Shown here piece by piece: positions 24,501 to 37,918 of a stretch of DNA of 64,000 nt. Position 1 is the first letter of the stretch. Every line of letters starts with the position of its first letter. The notes beneath the pieces are model-generated. The model searched no databases. It had not been told where the DNA came from and saw only the letters and a list, made by a program, of their open reading frames with translations. A program made the translations under genes and the position numbers. Origin of the DNA: Limanda limanda. Its lineage: Eukaryota > Chordata > Actinopteri > Pleuronectiformes > Pleuronectidae. The stretch is taken from assembly GCF_963576545.1 (NCBI RefSeq), contig NW_026870532.1:744001-808000 (forward strand), in the 5' to 3' direction.

Positions 24501-27500
24501 ATTTGGGGGAATTTCGTCGGTCGACCTCTTCCGAAGGTCGTACAAGCTCGGGGATGGTACCAATCGATCCGCAGGACCCAAATTAGTCCAGATGCAACCA
24601 CTTTCCAAGTCTCTCCGACCTTCACAAAAAAAGTTATTCAAGAATATCTCTTTCTCCTATGTGCTTTCATCCCTAACCCTAACCCTAACCCTTCCGAAAG
24701 TCGGAGAAGCTCAAGGATGGTACCGATCGATGCGCGCTACCCCATTTAGTGGGGGTAGAGCCTACTTGCAAGTCTCTCCGACCTTCACAAAAAAAGTTAT
24801 TCAAGAATATCTCTTTCTCCTATGTGCTTTCATCCCTAACCCTAACCCTAACCCTTCCGAAAGTCGGAGAAGCTCAAGGATGGTACCGATCGATGCGCGC
24901 TACCCCATTTAGTGGGGGTAGAGCCTACTTGCAAGTCTCTCCGACCTTCACAAAAAAAGTTATTCAAGAATATCTCTTTCTCCTATGTGCTTTCATCCCT
25001 AACCCTAACCCTAACCCTTCCGAAAGTCGGAGAAGCTCAAGGATGGTACCGATCGATGCGCGCTACCCCATTTAGTGGGGGTAGAGCCTACTTGCAAGTC
25101 TCTCCGACCTTCACAAAAAAAGTTATTCAAGAATATCTCCTCAGATTTGGGGGAATTTCGTCGGTCGACCTCTTCCGAAGGTCGTACAAGCTCGGGGATG
25201 GTACCAATCGATCTGCAGGACCCAAATTAGTCCAGATGCAACCACTTTCCAAGTCTCTCCGACCTTCACAAAAAAAGTTATTCAAGAATATCTCTTTCTC
25301 CTATGTGCTTTCATCCCTAACCCTAACCCTAACCCTTCCGAAAGTCGGAGAAGCTCAAGGATGGTACCGATCGATGCGCGCTACCCCATTTAGTGGGGGT
25401 AGAGCCTACTTGCAAGTCTCTCCGACCTTCACAAAAAAAGTTATTCAAGAATATCTCTTTCTCCTATGTGCTTTCATCCCTAACCCTAACCCTAACCCTT
25501 CCAAAAGTCGGAGAAGCTCAAGGATGGTACCGATCGATGCGCGCTACCCCATTTAGTGGGGGTAGAGCCTACTTGCAAGTCTCTCCGACCTTCACAAAAA
25601 AAGTTATTCAAGAATATCTCTTTCTCCTATGTGCTTTCATCCCTAACCCTAACCCTAACCCTTCCGAAAGTCGGAGAAGCTCAAGGATGGTACCGATCGA
25701 TGCGCGCTACCCCATTTAGTGGGGGTAGAGCCTACTTGCAAGTCTCTCCGACCTTCACAAAAAAAGTTATTCAAGAATATCTCTTTCTCCTATGTGCTTT
25801 CATCCCTAACCCTAACCCTAACCCTTCCGAAAGTCGGAGAAGCTCAAGGATGGTACCGATCGATGCGCGCAACCCCATTTAGTGGGGGTAGAGCCTACTT
25901 GCAAGTCTCTCCGACCTTCACAAAAAAAGTTATTCAAGAATATCTCCTCAGATTTGGGGGAATTTCGTCGGTCGACCTCTTCCGAAGGTCGTACAAGCTC
26001 GGGGATGGTACCAATCGATCCGCAGGACCCAAATTAGTCCAGATGCAACCACTTTCCAAGTCTCTCCGACCTTCACAAAAAAAGTTATTCAAGAATATCT
26101 CTTTCTCCTATGTGCTTTCATCCCTAACCCTAACCCTAACCCTTCCGAAAGTCGGAGAAGCTCAAGGATGGTACCGATCGATGCGCGCTACCCCATTTAG
26201 TGGGGGTAGAGCCTACTTGCAAGTCTCTCCGACCTTCACAAAAAAAGTTATTCAAGAATATCTCTTTCTCCTATGTGCTTTCATCCCTAACCCTAACCCT
26301 AACCCTTCCGAAAGTCGGAGAAGCTCAAGGATGGTACCGATCGATGCGCGCAACCCCATTTAGTGGGGGTAGAGCCTACTTGCAAGTCTCTCCGACCTTC
26401 ACAAAAAAAGTTATTCAAGAATATCTCTTTCTCCTATGTGCTTTCATCCCTAACCCTAACCCTAACCCTTCCGAAAGTCGGAGAAGCTCAAGGATGGTAC
26501 CGATCGATGCGCGCTACCCCATTTAGTGGGGGTAGAGCCTACTTGCAAGTCTCTCCGACCTTCACAAAAAAAGTTATTCAAGAATATCTCCTCAGATTTG
26601 GGGGAATTTCGTCGGTCGACCTCTTCCGAAGGTCGTACAAGCTCGGGGATGGTACCAATCGATCCGCAGGACCCAAATTAGTCCAGATGCAACCACTTTC
26701 CAAGTCTCTCCGACCTTCACAAAAAAAGTTATTCAAGAATATCTCTTTCTCCTATGTGCTTTCATCCCTAACCCTAACCCTAACCCTTCCGAAAGTCGGA
26801 GAAGCTCAAGGATGGTACCGATCGATGCGCGCTACCCCATTTAGTGGGGGTAGAGCCTACTTGCAAGTCTCTCCGACCTTCACAAAAAAAGTTATTCAAG
26901 AATATCTCCTCAGATTTGGGGGAATTTCGTCGGTCGACCTCTTCCGAAGGTCGTACAAGCTCGGGGATGGTACCAATCGATCCGCAGGACCCAAATTAGT
27001 CCAGATGCAGCCACTTTCCAAGTCTCTCCGACCTTCACAAAAAAAGTTATTCAAGAATATCTCTTTCTCCTATGTGCTTTCATCCCTAACCCTAACCCTA
27101 ACCCTTCCGAAAGTCGGAGAAGCTCAAGGATGGTACCGATCGATGCGCGCTACCCCATTTAGTGGGGGTAGAGCCTACTTGCAAGTCTCTCCGACCTTCA
27201 CAAAAAAAGTTATTCAAGAATATCTCTTTCTCCTATGTGCTTTCATCCCTAACCCTAACCCTAACCCTTCCGAAAGTCGGAGAAGCTCAAGGATGGTACC
27301 GATCGATGCGCGCTACCCCATTTAGTGGGGGTAGAGCCTACTTGCAAGTCTCTCCGACCTTCACAAAAAAAGTTATTCAAGAATATCTCCTCAGATTTGG
27401 GGGAATTTCGTCGGTCGACCTCTTCCGAAGGTCGTACAAGCTCGGGGATGGTACCAATCGATCCGCAGGACCCAAATTAGTCCAGATGCAGCCACTTTCC

Positions 27501-27829
27501 AAGTCTCTCCGACCTTCACAAAAAAAGTTATTCAAGAATATCTCTTTCTCCTATGTGCTTTCATCCCTAACCCTAACCCTAACCCTTCCGAAAGTCGGAG
27601 AAGCTCAAGGATGGTACCGATCGATGCGCGCTACCCCATTTAGTGGGGGTAGAGCCTACTTGCAAGTCTCTCCGACCTTCACAAAAAAAGTTATTCAAGA
27701 ATATCTCTTTCTCCTATGTGCTTTCATCCCTAACCCTAACCCTAACCCTTCCGAAAGTCGGAGAAGCTCAAGGATGGTACCGATCGATGCGCGCTACCCC
27801 ATTTAGTGGGGGTAGAGCCTACTTGCAAG

Positions 27830-27986
27830 TCTCTCCGACCTTCACAAAAAACGTTATTCAAGAATATCTCTTTCTCCTATGTGCTTTCATCCCTAACCCT
27901 AACCCTTCCGAAAGTCGGAGAAGCTCAAGGATGGTACCGATCGATGCGCGCTACCCCATTTAGTGGGGGTAGAGCCTACTTGCAAG
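27830..27986 (+). repeat. 157-bp A unit with contracted telomeric tract
   Basis: The tract at 27891-27907 has two CCCTAA hexamers instead of three, leaving three G3 runs on the minus strand. The unit also carries the ACGTT variant of the shared block. Everything else is intact. Confidence 0.95.
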
Positions 27987-28304
27987 TCTCTCCGACCTTC
28001 ACAAAAAAAGTTATTCAAGAATATCTCCTCAGATTTGGGGGAATTTCGTCGGTCGACCTCTTCCGAAGGTCGTACAAGCTCGGGGATGGTACCAATCGAT
28101 CCGCAGGACCCAAATTAGTCCAGATGCAACCACTTTCCAAGTCTCTCCGACCTTCACAAAAAAAGTTATTCAAGAATATCTCTTTCTCCTATGTGCTTTC
28201 ATCCCTAACCCTAACCCTAACCCTTCCGAAAGTCGGAGAAGCTCAAGGATGGTACCGATCGATGCGCGCTACCCCATTTAGTGGGGGTAGAGCCTACTTG
28301 CAAG

Positions 28305-29103
28305 TCTCTCCGACCTTCACAAAAAAAGTTATTCAAGAATATCTCTTTCTCCTATGTGCTTTCATCCCTAACCCTAACCCTAACCCTTCCGAAAGTCGGA
28401 GAAGCTCAAGGATGGTACCGATCGATGCGCGCAACCCGATTTAGTGGGGGTAGAGCCTACTTGCAAGTCTCTCCGACCTTCACAAAAAAAGTTATTCAAG
28501 AATATCTCCTCAGATTTGGGGGAATTTCGTCGGTCGACCTCTTCCGAAGGTCGTACAAGCTCGGGAATGGTACCAATCGATCCGCAGGACCCAAATTAGT
28601 CCAGATGCAACCACTTTCCAAGTCTCTCCGACCTTCACAAAAAAAGTTATTCAAGAATATCTCTTTCTCCTATGTGCTTTCATCCCTAACCCTAACCCTA
28701 ACCCTTCCGAAAGTCGGAGAAGCTCAAGGATGGTACCGATCGATGCGCGCAACCCCATTTAGTGGGGGTAGAGCCTACTTGCAAGTCTCTCCGACCTTCA
28801 CAAAAAAAGTTATTCAAGAATATCTCCTCAGATTTGGGGGAATTTCGTCGGTCGACCTCTTCCGAAGGTCGTACAAGCTCGGGGATGGTACCAATCGATC
28901 CGCAGGACCCAAATTAGTCAAGATGCAACCACTTTCCAAGTCTCTCCGACCTTCACAAAAAAAGTTATTCAAGAATATCTCTTTCTCCTATGTGCTTTCA
29001 TCCCTAACCCTAACCCTAACCCTTCCGAAAGTCGGAGAAGCTCAAGGATGGTACCGATCGATGCGCGCTATCCCATTTAGTGGGGGTAGAGCCTACTTGC
29101 AAG
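28305..29103 (+). repeat. A(BA)2 block with linked CCCGATTT / GTCAAGATG variants, left copy
   Basis: Carries C-to-G at 28438 and C-to-A at 28920. The partner block 31509-32301 has them at 31636 and 32118, 3198 bp later; the junction spacing is 3204 bp less one 6-bp contraction. This copy also has private changes (GGGAATGG near 28566, TATCCC near 29071), so the duplication is not brand new. The same variant pair appears again around 46551/46715, 47513/47677, 53936/54100 and 54898/55062. Confidence 0.82.
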
Positions 29104-31508
29104 TCTCTCCGACCTTCACAAAAAAAGTTATTCAAGAATATCTCTTTCTCCTATGTGCTTTCATCCCTAACCCTAACCCTAACCCTTCCGAAAGTCGGAG
29201 AAGCTCAAGGATGGTACCGATCGATGCGCGCTACCCCATTTAGTGGGGGTAGAGCCTACTTGCAAGTCTCTCCGACCTTCACAAAAAAAGTTATTCAAGA
29301 ATATCTCCTCAGATTTGGGGGAATTTCGTCGGTCGACCTCTTCCGAAGGTCGTACAAGCTCGGGGATGGTACCAATCGATCCGCAGGACCCAAATTAGTC
29401 CAGATGCAGCCACTTTCCAAGTCTCTCCGACCTTCACAAAAAAAGTTATTCAAGAATATCTCTTTCTCCTATGTGCTTTCATCCCTAACCCTAACCCTAA
29501 CCCTTCCGAAAGTCGGAGAAGCTCAAGGATGGTACCGATCGATGCGCGCAACCCCATTTAGTGGGGGTAGAGCCTACTTGCAAGTCTCTCCGACCTTCAC
29601 AAAAAAAGTTATTCAAGAATATCTCTTTCTCCTATGTGCTTTCATCCCTAACCCTAACCCTAACCCTTCCGAAAGTCGGAGAAGCTCAAGGATGGTACCG
29701 ATCGATGCGCGCTACCCCATTTAGTGGGGGTAGAGCCTACTTGCAAGTCTCTCCGACCTTCACAAAAAAAGTTATTCAAGAATATCTCCTCAGATTTGGG
29801 GGAATTTCGTCGGTCGACCTCTTCCGAAGGTCGTACAAGCTCGGGGATGGTACCAATCGATCCGCAGGACCCAAATTAGTCCAGATGCAACCACTTTCCA
29901 AGTCTCTCCGACCTTCACAAAAAAAGTTATTCAAGAATATCTCTTTCTCCTATGTGCTTTCATCCCTAACCCTAACCCTAACCCTTCCGAAAGTCGGAGA
30001 AGCTCAAGGATGGTACCGATCGATGCGCGCTACCCCATTTAGTGGGGGTAGAGCCTACTTGCAAGTCTCTCCGACCTTCACAAAAAAAGTTATTCAAGAA
30101 TATCTCCTCAGATTTGGGGGAATTTCGTCGGTCGACCTCTTCCGAAGGTCGTACAAGCTCGGGGATGGTACCAATCGATCCGCAGGACCCAAATTAGTCC
30201 AGATGCAGCCACTTTCCAAGTCTCTCCGACCTTCACAAAAAAAGTTATTCAAGAATATCTCTTTCTCCTATGTGCTTTCATCCCTAACCCTAACCCTAAC
30301 CCTTCCGAAAGTCGGAGAAGCTCAAGGATGGTACTGATCGATGCGCGCTACCCCATTTAGTGGGGGTAGAGCCTACTTGCAAGTCTCTCCGACCTTCACA
30401 AAAAAAGTTATTCAAGAATATCTCTTTCTCCTATGTGCTTTCATCCCTAACCCTAACCCTAACCCTTCCGAAAGTCGGAGAAGCTCAAGGATGGTACCGA
30501 TCGATGCGCGCTACCCCATTTAGTGGGGGTAGAGCCTACTTGCAAGTCTCTCCGACCTTCACAAAAAAAGTTATTCAAGAATATCTCCTCAGATTTGGGG
30601 GAATTTCGTCGGTCGACCTCTTCCGAAGGTCGTACAAGCTCGGGGATGGTACCAATCGATCCGCAGGACCCAAATTAGTCCAGATGCAGCCACTTTCCAA
30701 GTCTCTCCGACCTTCACAAAAAAAGTTATTCAAGAATATTTCTTTCTCCTATGTGCTTTCATCCCTAACCCTAACCCTAACCCTTCCGAAAGTCGGAGAA
30801 GCTCAAGGATGGTACCGATCGATGCGCGCTACCCCATTTAGTGGGGGTAGAGCCTACTTGCAAGTCTCTCCGACCTTCACAAAAAAAGTTATTCAAGAAT
30901 ATCTCTTTCTCCTATGTGCTTTCATCCCTAACCCTAACCCTAACCCTTCCGAAAGTCGGAGAAGCTCAAGGATGGTACCGATCGATGCGCGCTACCCCAT
31001 TTAGTGGGGGTAGAGCCTACTTGCAAGTCTCTCCGACCTTCACAAAAAACGTTATTCAAGAATATCTCTTTCTCCTATGTGCTTTCATCCCTAACCCTAA
31101 CCCTAACCCTTCCGAAAGTCGGAGAAGCTCAAGGATGGTACCGATCGATGCGCGCTACCCCATTTAGTGGGGGTAGAGCCTACTTGCAAGTCTCTCCGAC
31201 CTTCACAAAAAAAGTTATTCAAGAATATCTCCTCAGATTTGGGGGAATTTCGTCGGTCGACCTCTTCCGAAGGTCGTACAAGCTCGGGGATGGTACCAAT
31301 CGATCCGCAGGACCCAAATTAGTCCAGATGCAACCACTTTCCAAGTCTCTCCGACCTTCACAAAAAAAGTTATTCAAGAATATCTCTTTCTCCTATGTGC
31401 TTTCATCCCTAACCCTAACCCTAACCCTTCCGAAAGTCGGAGAAGCTCAAGGATGGTACCGATCGATGCGCGCTACCCCATTTAGTGGGGGTAGAGCCTA
31501 CTTGCAAG

Positions 31509-31665
31509 TCTCTCCGACCTTCACAAAAAAAGTTATTCAAGAATATCTCTTTCTCCTATGTGCTTTCATCCCTAACCCTAACCCTTCCGAAAGTCGGAGA
31601 AGCTCAAGGATGGTACCGATCGATGCGCGCAACCCGATTTAGTGGGGGTAGAGCCTACTTGCAAG
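31509..31665 (+). repeat. 157-bp A unit with contracted telomeric tract
   Basis: Two hexamers at 31570-31586, in a unit that also carries the C-to-G change at 31636. The paired block at 28305 retains three hexamers, so the loss followed the duplication, or the tract re-expanded there. Confidence 0.95.
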
Positions 31666-32301
31666 TCTCTCCGACCTTCACAAAAAAAGTTATTCAAGAA
31701 TATCTCCTCAGATTTGGGGGAATTTCGTCGGTCGACCTCTTCCGAAGGTCGTACAAGCTCGGGGATGGTACCAATCGATCCGCAGGACCCAAATTAGTCC
31801 AGATGCAACCACTTTCCAAGTCTCTCCGACCTTCACAAAAAAAGTTATTCAAGAATATCTCTTTCTCCTATGTGCTTTCATCCCTAACCCTAACCCTAAC
31901 CCTTCCGAAAGTCGGAGAAGCTCAAGGATGGTACCGATCGATGCGCGCAACCCCATTTAGTGGGGGTAGAGCCTACTTGCAAGTCTCTCCGACCTTCACA
32001 AAAAAAGTTATTCAAGAATATCTCCTCAGATTTGGGGGAATTTCGTCGGTCGACCTCTTCCGAAGGTCGTACAAGCTCGGGGATGGTACCAATCGATCCG
32101 CAGGACCCAAATTAGTCAAGATGCAACCACTTTCCAAGTCTCTCCGACCTTCACAAAAAAAGTTATTCAAGAATATCTCTTTCTCCTATGTGCTTTCATC
32201 CCTAACCCTAACCCTAACCCTTCCGAAAGTCGGAGAAGCTCAAGGATGGTACCGATCGATGCGCGCTACCCCATTTAGTGGGGGTAGAGCCTACTTGCAA
32301 G
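31509..32301 (+). repeat. A(BA)2 block with linked variants, right copy (793 bp)
   Basis: Partner of 28305-29103. Its first A unit (31509-31665) has lost one telomeric hexamer, which accounts for the 793-bp length. Confidence 0.82.
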
Positions 32302-33581
32302 TCTCTCCGACCTTCACAAAAAAAGTTATTCAAGAATATCTCTTTCTCCTATGTGCTTTCATCCCTAACCCTAACCCTAACCCTTCCGAAAGTCGGAGAA
32401 GCTCAAGGATGGTACCGATCGATGCGCGCTACCCCATTTAGTGGGGGTAGAGCCTACTTGCAAGTCTCTCCGACCTTCACAAAAAAAGTTATTCAAGAAT
32501 ATCTCCTCAGATTTGGGGGAATTTCGTCGGTCGACCTCTTCCGAAGGTCGTACAAGCTCGGGGATGGTACCAATCGATCCGCAGGACCCAAATTAGTCCA
32601 GATGCAACCACTTTCCAAGTCTCTCCGACCTTCACAAAAAAAGTTATTCAAGAATATCTCTTTCTCCTATGTGCTTTCATCCCTAACCCTAACCCTAACC
32701 CTTCCGAAAGTCGGAGAAGCTCAAGGATGGTACCGATCGATGCGCGCTACCCCATTTAGTGGGGGTAGAGCCTACTTGCAAGTCTCTCCGACCTTCACAA
32801 AAAAAGTTATTCAAGAATATCTCTTTCTCCTATGTGCTTTCATCCCTAACCCTAACCCTAACCCTTCCGAAAGTCGGAGAAGCTCAAGGATGGTACCGAT
32901 CGATGCGCGCAACCCCATTTAGTGGGGGTAGAGCCTACTTGCAAGTCTCTCCGACCTTCACAAAAAAAGTTATTCAAGAATATCTCCTCAGATTTGGGGG
33001 AATTTCGTCGGTCGACCTCTTCCGAAGGTCGTACAAGCTCGGGGATGGTACCAATCGATCCGCAGGACCCAAATTAGTCCAGATGCAACCACTTTCCAAG
33101 TCTCTCCGACCTTCACAAAAAAAGTTATTCAAGAATATCTCTTTCTCCTATGTGCTTTCATCCCTAACCCTAACCCTAACCCTTCCGAAAGTCGGAAAAG
33201 CTCAAGGATGGTACCGATCGATGCGCGCTACCCCATTTAGTGGGGGTAGAGCCTACTTGCAAGTCTCTCCGACCTTCACAAAAAACGTTATTCAAGAATA
33301 TCTCCTCAGATTTGGGGGAATTTCGTCGGTCGACCTCTTCCGAAGGTCGTACAAGCTCGGGGATGGTACCAATCGATCTGCAGGACCCAAATTAGTCCAG
33401 ATGCAACCACTTTCCAAGTCTCTCCGACCTTCACAAAAAAAGTTATTCAAGAATATCTCTTTCTCCTATGTGCTTTCATCCCTAACCCTAACCCTAACCC
33501 TTCCGAAAGTCGGAGAAGCTCAAGGATGGTACCGATCGATGCGCGCTACCCCATTTAGTGGGGGTAGAGCCTACTTGCAAG

Positions 33582-35668
33582 TCTCTCCGACCTTCACAAA
33601 AAAAGTTATTCAAGAATATCTCTTTCTCCTATGTGCTTTCATCCCTAACCCTAACCCTAACCCTTCCGAAAGTCGGAGAAGCTCAAGGATGTTACCGATC
33701 GATGCGCGCTACCCCATTTAGTGGGGGTAGAGCCTACTTGCAAGTCTCTCCGACCTTCACAAAAAAAGTTATTCAAGAATATCTCCTCAGATTTGGGGGA
33801 ATTTCGTCGGTCGACCTCTTCCGAAGGTCGTACAAGCTCGGGGATGGTACCAATCGATCTGCAGGACCCAAATTAGTCCAGATGCAACCACTTTCCAAGT
33901 CTCTCCGACCTTCACAAAAAAAGTTATTCAAGAATATCTCTTTCTCCTATGTGCTTTCATCCCTAACCCTAACCCTAACCCTTCCGAAAGTCGGAGAAGC
34001 TCAAGGATGGTACCGATCGATGCGCGCTACCCCATTTAGTGGGGGTAGAGCGTACTTGCAAGTCTCTCCGACCTTCACAAAAAAAGTTATTCAAGAATAT
34101 CTCTTTCTCCTATGTGCTTTCATCCCTAACCCTAACCCTAACCCTTCCGAAAGTCGGAGAAGCTCAAGGATGGTACCGATCGATGCGCGCTACCCCATTT
34201 AGTGGGGGTAGAGCCTACTTGCAAGTCTCTCCGACCTTCACAAAAAACGTTATTCAAGAATATCTCTTTCTCCTATGTGCTTTCATCCCTAACCCTAACC
34301 CTAACCCTTCCGAAAGTCGGAGAAGCTCAAGGATGGTACCGATCGATGCGCGCTACCCCATTTAGTGGGGGTAGAGCCTACTTGCAAGTCTCTCCGACCT
34401 TCACAAAAAAAGTTATTCAAGAATATCTCCTCAGATTTGGGGGAATTTCGTCGGTCGACCTCTTCCGAAGGTCGTACAAGCTCAGGGATGGTACCAATCG
34501 ATCCGCAGGACCCAAATTAGTCCAGATGCAACCACTTTCCAAGTCTCTCCGACCTTCACAAAAAAAGTTATTCAAGAATATCTCTTTCTCCTATGTGCTT
34601 TCATCCCTAACCCTAACCCTAACCCTTCCGAAAGTCGGAGAAGCTCAAGGATGGTACCGATCGATGCGCGCTACCCCATTTAGTGGGGGTAGAGCCTACT
34701 TGCAAGTCTCTCCGACCTTCACAAAAAAAGTTATTCAAGAATATCTCTTTCTCCTATGTGCTTTCATCCCTAACCCTAACCCTAACCCTTCCGAAAGTCG
34801 GAGAAGCTCAAGGATGGTACCGATCGATGCGCGCTACCCCATTTAGTGGGGGTAGAGCCTACTTGCAAGTCTCTCCGACCTTCACAAAAAACGTTATTCA
34901 AGAATATCTCTTTCTCCTATGTGCTTTCATCCCTAACCCTAACCCTAACCCTTCCGAAAGTCGGAGAAGCTCAAGGATGGTACCGATCGATGCGCGCTAC
35001 CCCATTTAGTGGGGGTAGAGCCTACTTGCAAGTCTCTCCGACCTTCACAAAAAAAGTTATTCAAGAATATCTCCTCAGATTTGGGGGAATTTCGTCGGTC
35101 GACCTCTTCCGAAGGTCGTACAAGCTCGGGGATGGTACCAATCGATCCGCAGGACCCAAATTAGTCCAGATGCAACCACTTTCCAAGTCTCTCCGACCTT
35201 CACAAAAAAAGTTATTCAAGAATATCTCTTTCTCCTATGTGCTTTCATCCCTAACCCTAACCCTAACCCTTCCGAAAGTCGGAGAAGCTCAAGGATGGTA
35301 CCGATCGATGCGCGCTACCCCATTTAGTGGGGGTAGAGCCTACTTGCAAGTCTCTCCGACCTTCACAAAAAACGTTATTCAAGAATATCTCCTCAGATTT
35401 GGGGGAATTTCGTCGGTCGACCTCTTCCGAAGGTCGTACAAGCTCGGGGATGGTACCAATCGATCTGCAGGACCCAAATTAGTCCAGATGCAACCACTTT
35501 CCAAGTCTCTCCGACCTTCACAAAAAAAGTTATTCAAGAATATCTCTTTCTCCTATGTGCTTTCATCCCTAACCCTAACCCTAACCCTTCCGAAAGTCGG
35601 AGAAGCTCAAGGATGGTACCGATCGATGCGCGCTACCCCATTTAGTGGGGGTAGAGCCTACTTGCAAG
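33582..35668 (+). repeat. 2087-bp higher-order repeat, copy 1
   Basis: Run order 1,0,1,0,2. Markers: GGATGTTACC (G-to-T at 33692) at the edge of the preceding unit, GAGCGTAC (C-to-G at 34052) and CTCAGGGATG (G-to-A at 34484). The last run contains a B with the ACGTT variant (35373). The same five-run block recurs at 51716-53802 and 57814-59900. Confidence 0.87.
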
Positions 35669-37918
35669 TCTCTCCGACCTTCACAAAAAAAGTTATTCAA
35701 GAATATCTCTTTCTCCTATGTGCTTTCATCCCTAACCCTAACCCTAACCCTTCCGAAAGTCGGAGAAGCTCAAGGATGTTACCGATCGATGCGCGCTACC
35801 CCATTTAGTGGGGGTAGAGCCTACTTGCAAGTCTCTCCGACCTTCACAAAAAAAGTTATTCAAGAATATCTCCTCAGATTTGGGGGAATTTCGTCGGTCG
35901 ACCTCTTCCGAAGGTCGTACAAGCTCGGGGATGGTACCAATCGATCTGCAGGACCCAAATTAGTCCAGATGCAACCACTTTCCAAGTCTCTCCGACCTTC
36001 ACAAAAAAAGTTATTCAAGAATATCTCTTTCTCCTATGTGCTTTCATCCCTAACCCTAACCCTAACCCTTCCGAAAGTCGGAGAAGCTCAAGGATGGTAC
36101 CGATCGATGCGCGCTACCCCATTTAGTGGGGGTAGAGCGTACTTGCAAGTCTCTCCGACCTTCACAAAAAAAGTTATTCAAGAATATCTCTTTCTCCTAT
36201 GTGCTTTCATCCCTAACCCTAACCCTAACCCTTCCGAAAGTCGGAGAAGCTCAAGGATGGTACCGATCGATGCGCGCTACCCCATTTAGTGGGGGTAGAG
36301 CCTACTTGCAAGTCTCTCCGACCTTCACAAAAAACGTTATTCAAGAATATCTCTTTCTCCTATGTGCTTTCATCCCTAACCCTAACCCTAACCCTTCCGA
36401 AAGTCGGAGAAGCTCAAGGATGGTACCGATCGATGCGCGCTACCCCATTTAGTGGGGGTAGAGCCTACTTGCAAGTCTCTCCGACCTTCACAAAAAACGT
36501 TATTCAAGAATATCTCTTTCTCCTATGTGCTTTCATCCCTAACCCTAACCCTAACCCTTCCGAAAGTCGGAGAAGCTCAAGGATGGTACCGATCGATGCG
36601 CGCTACCCCATTTAGTGGGGGTAGAGCCTACTTGCAAGTCTCTCCGACCTTCACAAAAAAAGTTATTCAAGAATATCTCCTCAGATTTGGGGGAATTTCG
36701 TCGGTCGACCTCTTCCGAAGGTCGTACAAGCTCGGGGATGGTACCAATCGATCCGCAGGACCCAAATTAGTCCAGATGCAGCCACTTTCCAAGTCTCTCC
36801 GACCTTCACAAAAAAAGTTATTCAAGAATATCTCTTTCTCCTATGTGCTTTCATCCCTAACCCTAACCCTAACCCTTCCGAAAGTCGGAGAAGCTCAAGG
36901 ATGGTACCGATCGATGCGCGATACCCCATTTAGTGGGGGTAGAGCCTACTTGCAAGTCTCTCCGACCTTCACAAAAAAAGTTATTCAAGAATATCTCTTT
37001 CTCCTATGTGCTTTCATCCCTAACCCTAACCCTAACCCTTCCGAAAGTCGGAGAAGCTCAAGGATGGTACCGATCGATGCGCGCTACCCCATTTAGTGGG
37101 GGTAGAGCCTACTTGCAAGTCTCTCCGACCTTCACAAAAAACGTTATTCAAGAATATCTCTTTCTCCTATGTGCTTTCATCCCTAACCCTAACCCTAACC
37201 CTTCCGAAAGTCGGAGAAGCTCAAGGATGGTACCGATCGATGCGCGCTACCCCATTTAGTGGGGGTAGAGCCTACTTGCAAGTCTCTCCGACCTTCACAA
37301 AAAAAGTTATTCAAGAATATCTCCTCAGATTTGGGGGAATTTCGTCGGTCGACCTCTTCCGAAGGTCGTACAAGCTCGGGGATGGTACCAATCGATCCGC
37401 AGGACCCAAATTAGTCCAGATGCAACCACTTTCCAAGTCTCTCCGACCTTCACAAAAAAAGTTATTCAAGAATATCTCTTTCTCCTATGTGCTTTCATCC
37501 CTAACCCTAACCCTAACCCTTCCGAAAGTCGGAGAAGCTCAAGGATGGTACCGATCGATGCGCGCTACCCCATTTAGTGGGGGTAGAGCCTACTTGCAAG
37601 TCTCTCCGACCTTCACAAAAAACGTTATTCAAGAATATCTCCTCAGATTTGGGGGAATTTCGTCGGTCGACCTCTTCCGAAGGTCGTACAAGCTCGGGGA
37701 TGGTACCAATCGATCTGCAGGACCCAAATTAGTCCAGATGCAACCACTTTCCAAGTCTCTCCGACCTTCACAAAAAAAGTTATTCAAGAATATCTCTTTC
37801 TCCTATGTGCTTTCATCCCTAACCCTAACCCTAACCCTTCCGAAAGTCGGAGAAGCTCAAGGATGGTACCGATCGATGCGCGCTACCCCATTTAGTGGGG
37901 GTAGAGCCTACTTGCAAG
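35669..37918 (+). repeat. 2.1-kb higher-order repeat, copy 2 (2250 bp, one extra A)
   Basis: Run order 1,0,0,1,0,2: the same block with one additional 163-bp A unit. Markers at 35779 and 36139 are 2087 bp from those of copy 1. The CTCAGGG variant is absent. Confidence 0.87.

Larger units (their letters stand above)
21561..33581 (+). repeat. Irregular A/BA mosaic, no dominant long period
   Basis: Run order by n: 2,0,0,1,0,2,0,1,0,1,0,0,1,0,2,1,0,1,2,1,2,1,0,1,2,1,2. It shifts from B-rich runs on the left towards n=0/1 alternation. Local changes include a TGA in the A unit at 22679, GCGGATGG near 22944, GGATGATACC near 23276, a changed telomeric flank (CCCTT to CCTTT, base 24210) and TACTGA near 30333. 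Two 6-bp telomeric contractions lie here and are listed separately. No gene is present. Confidence 0.9.
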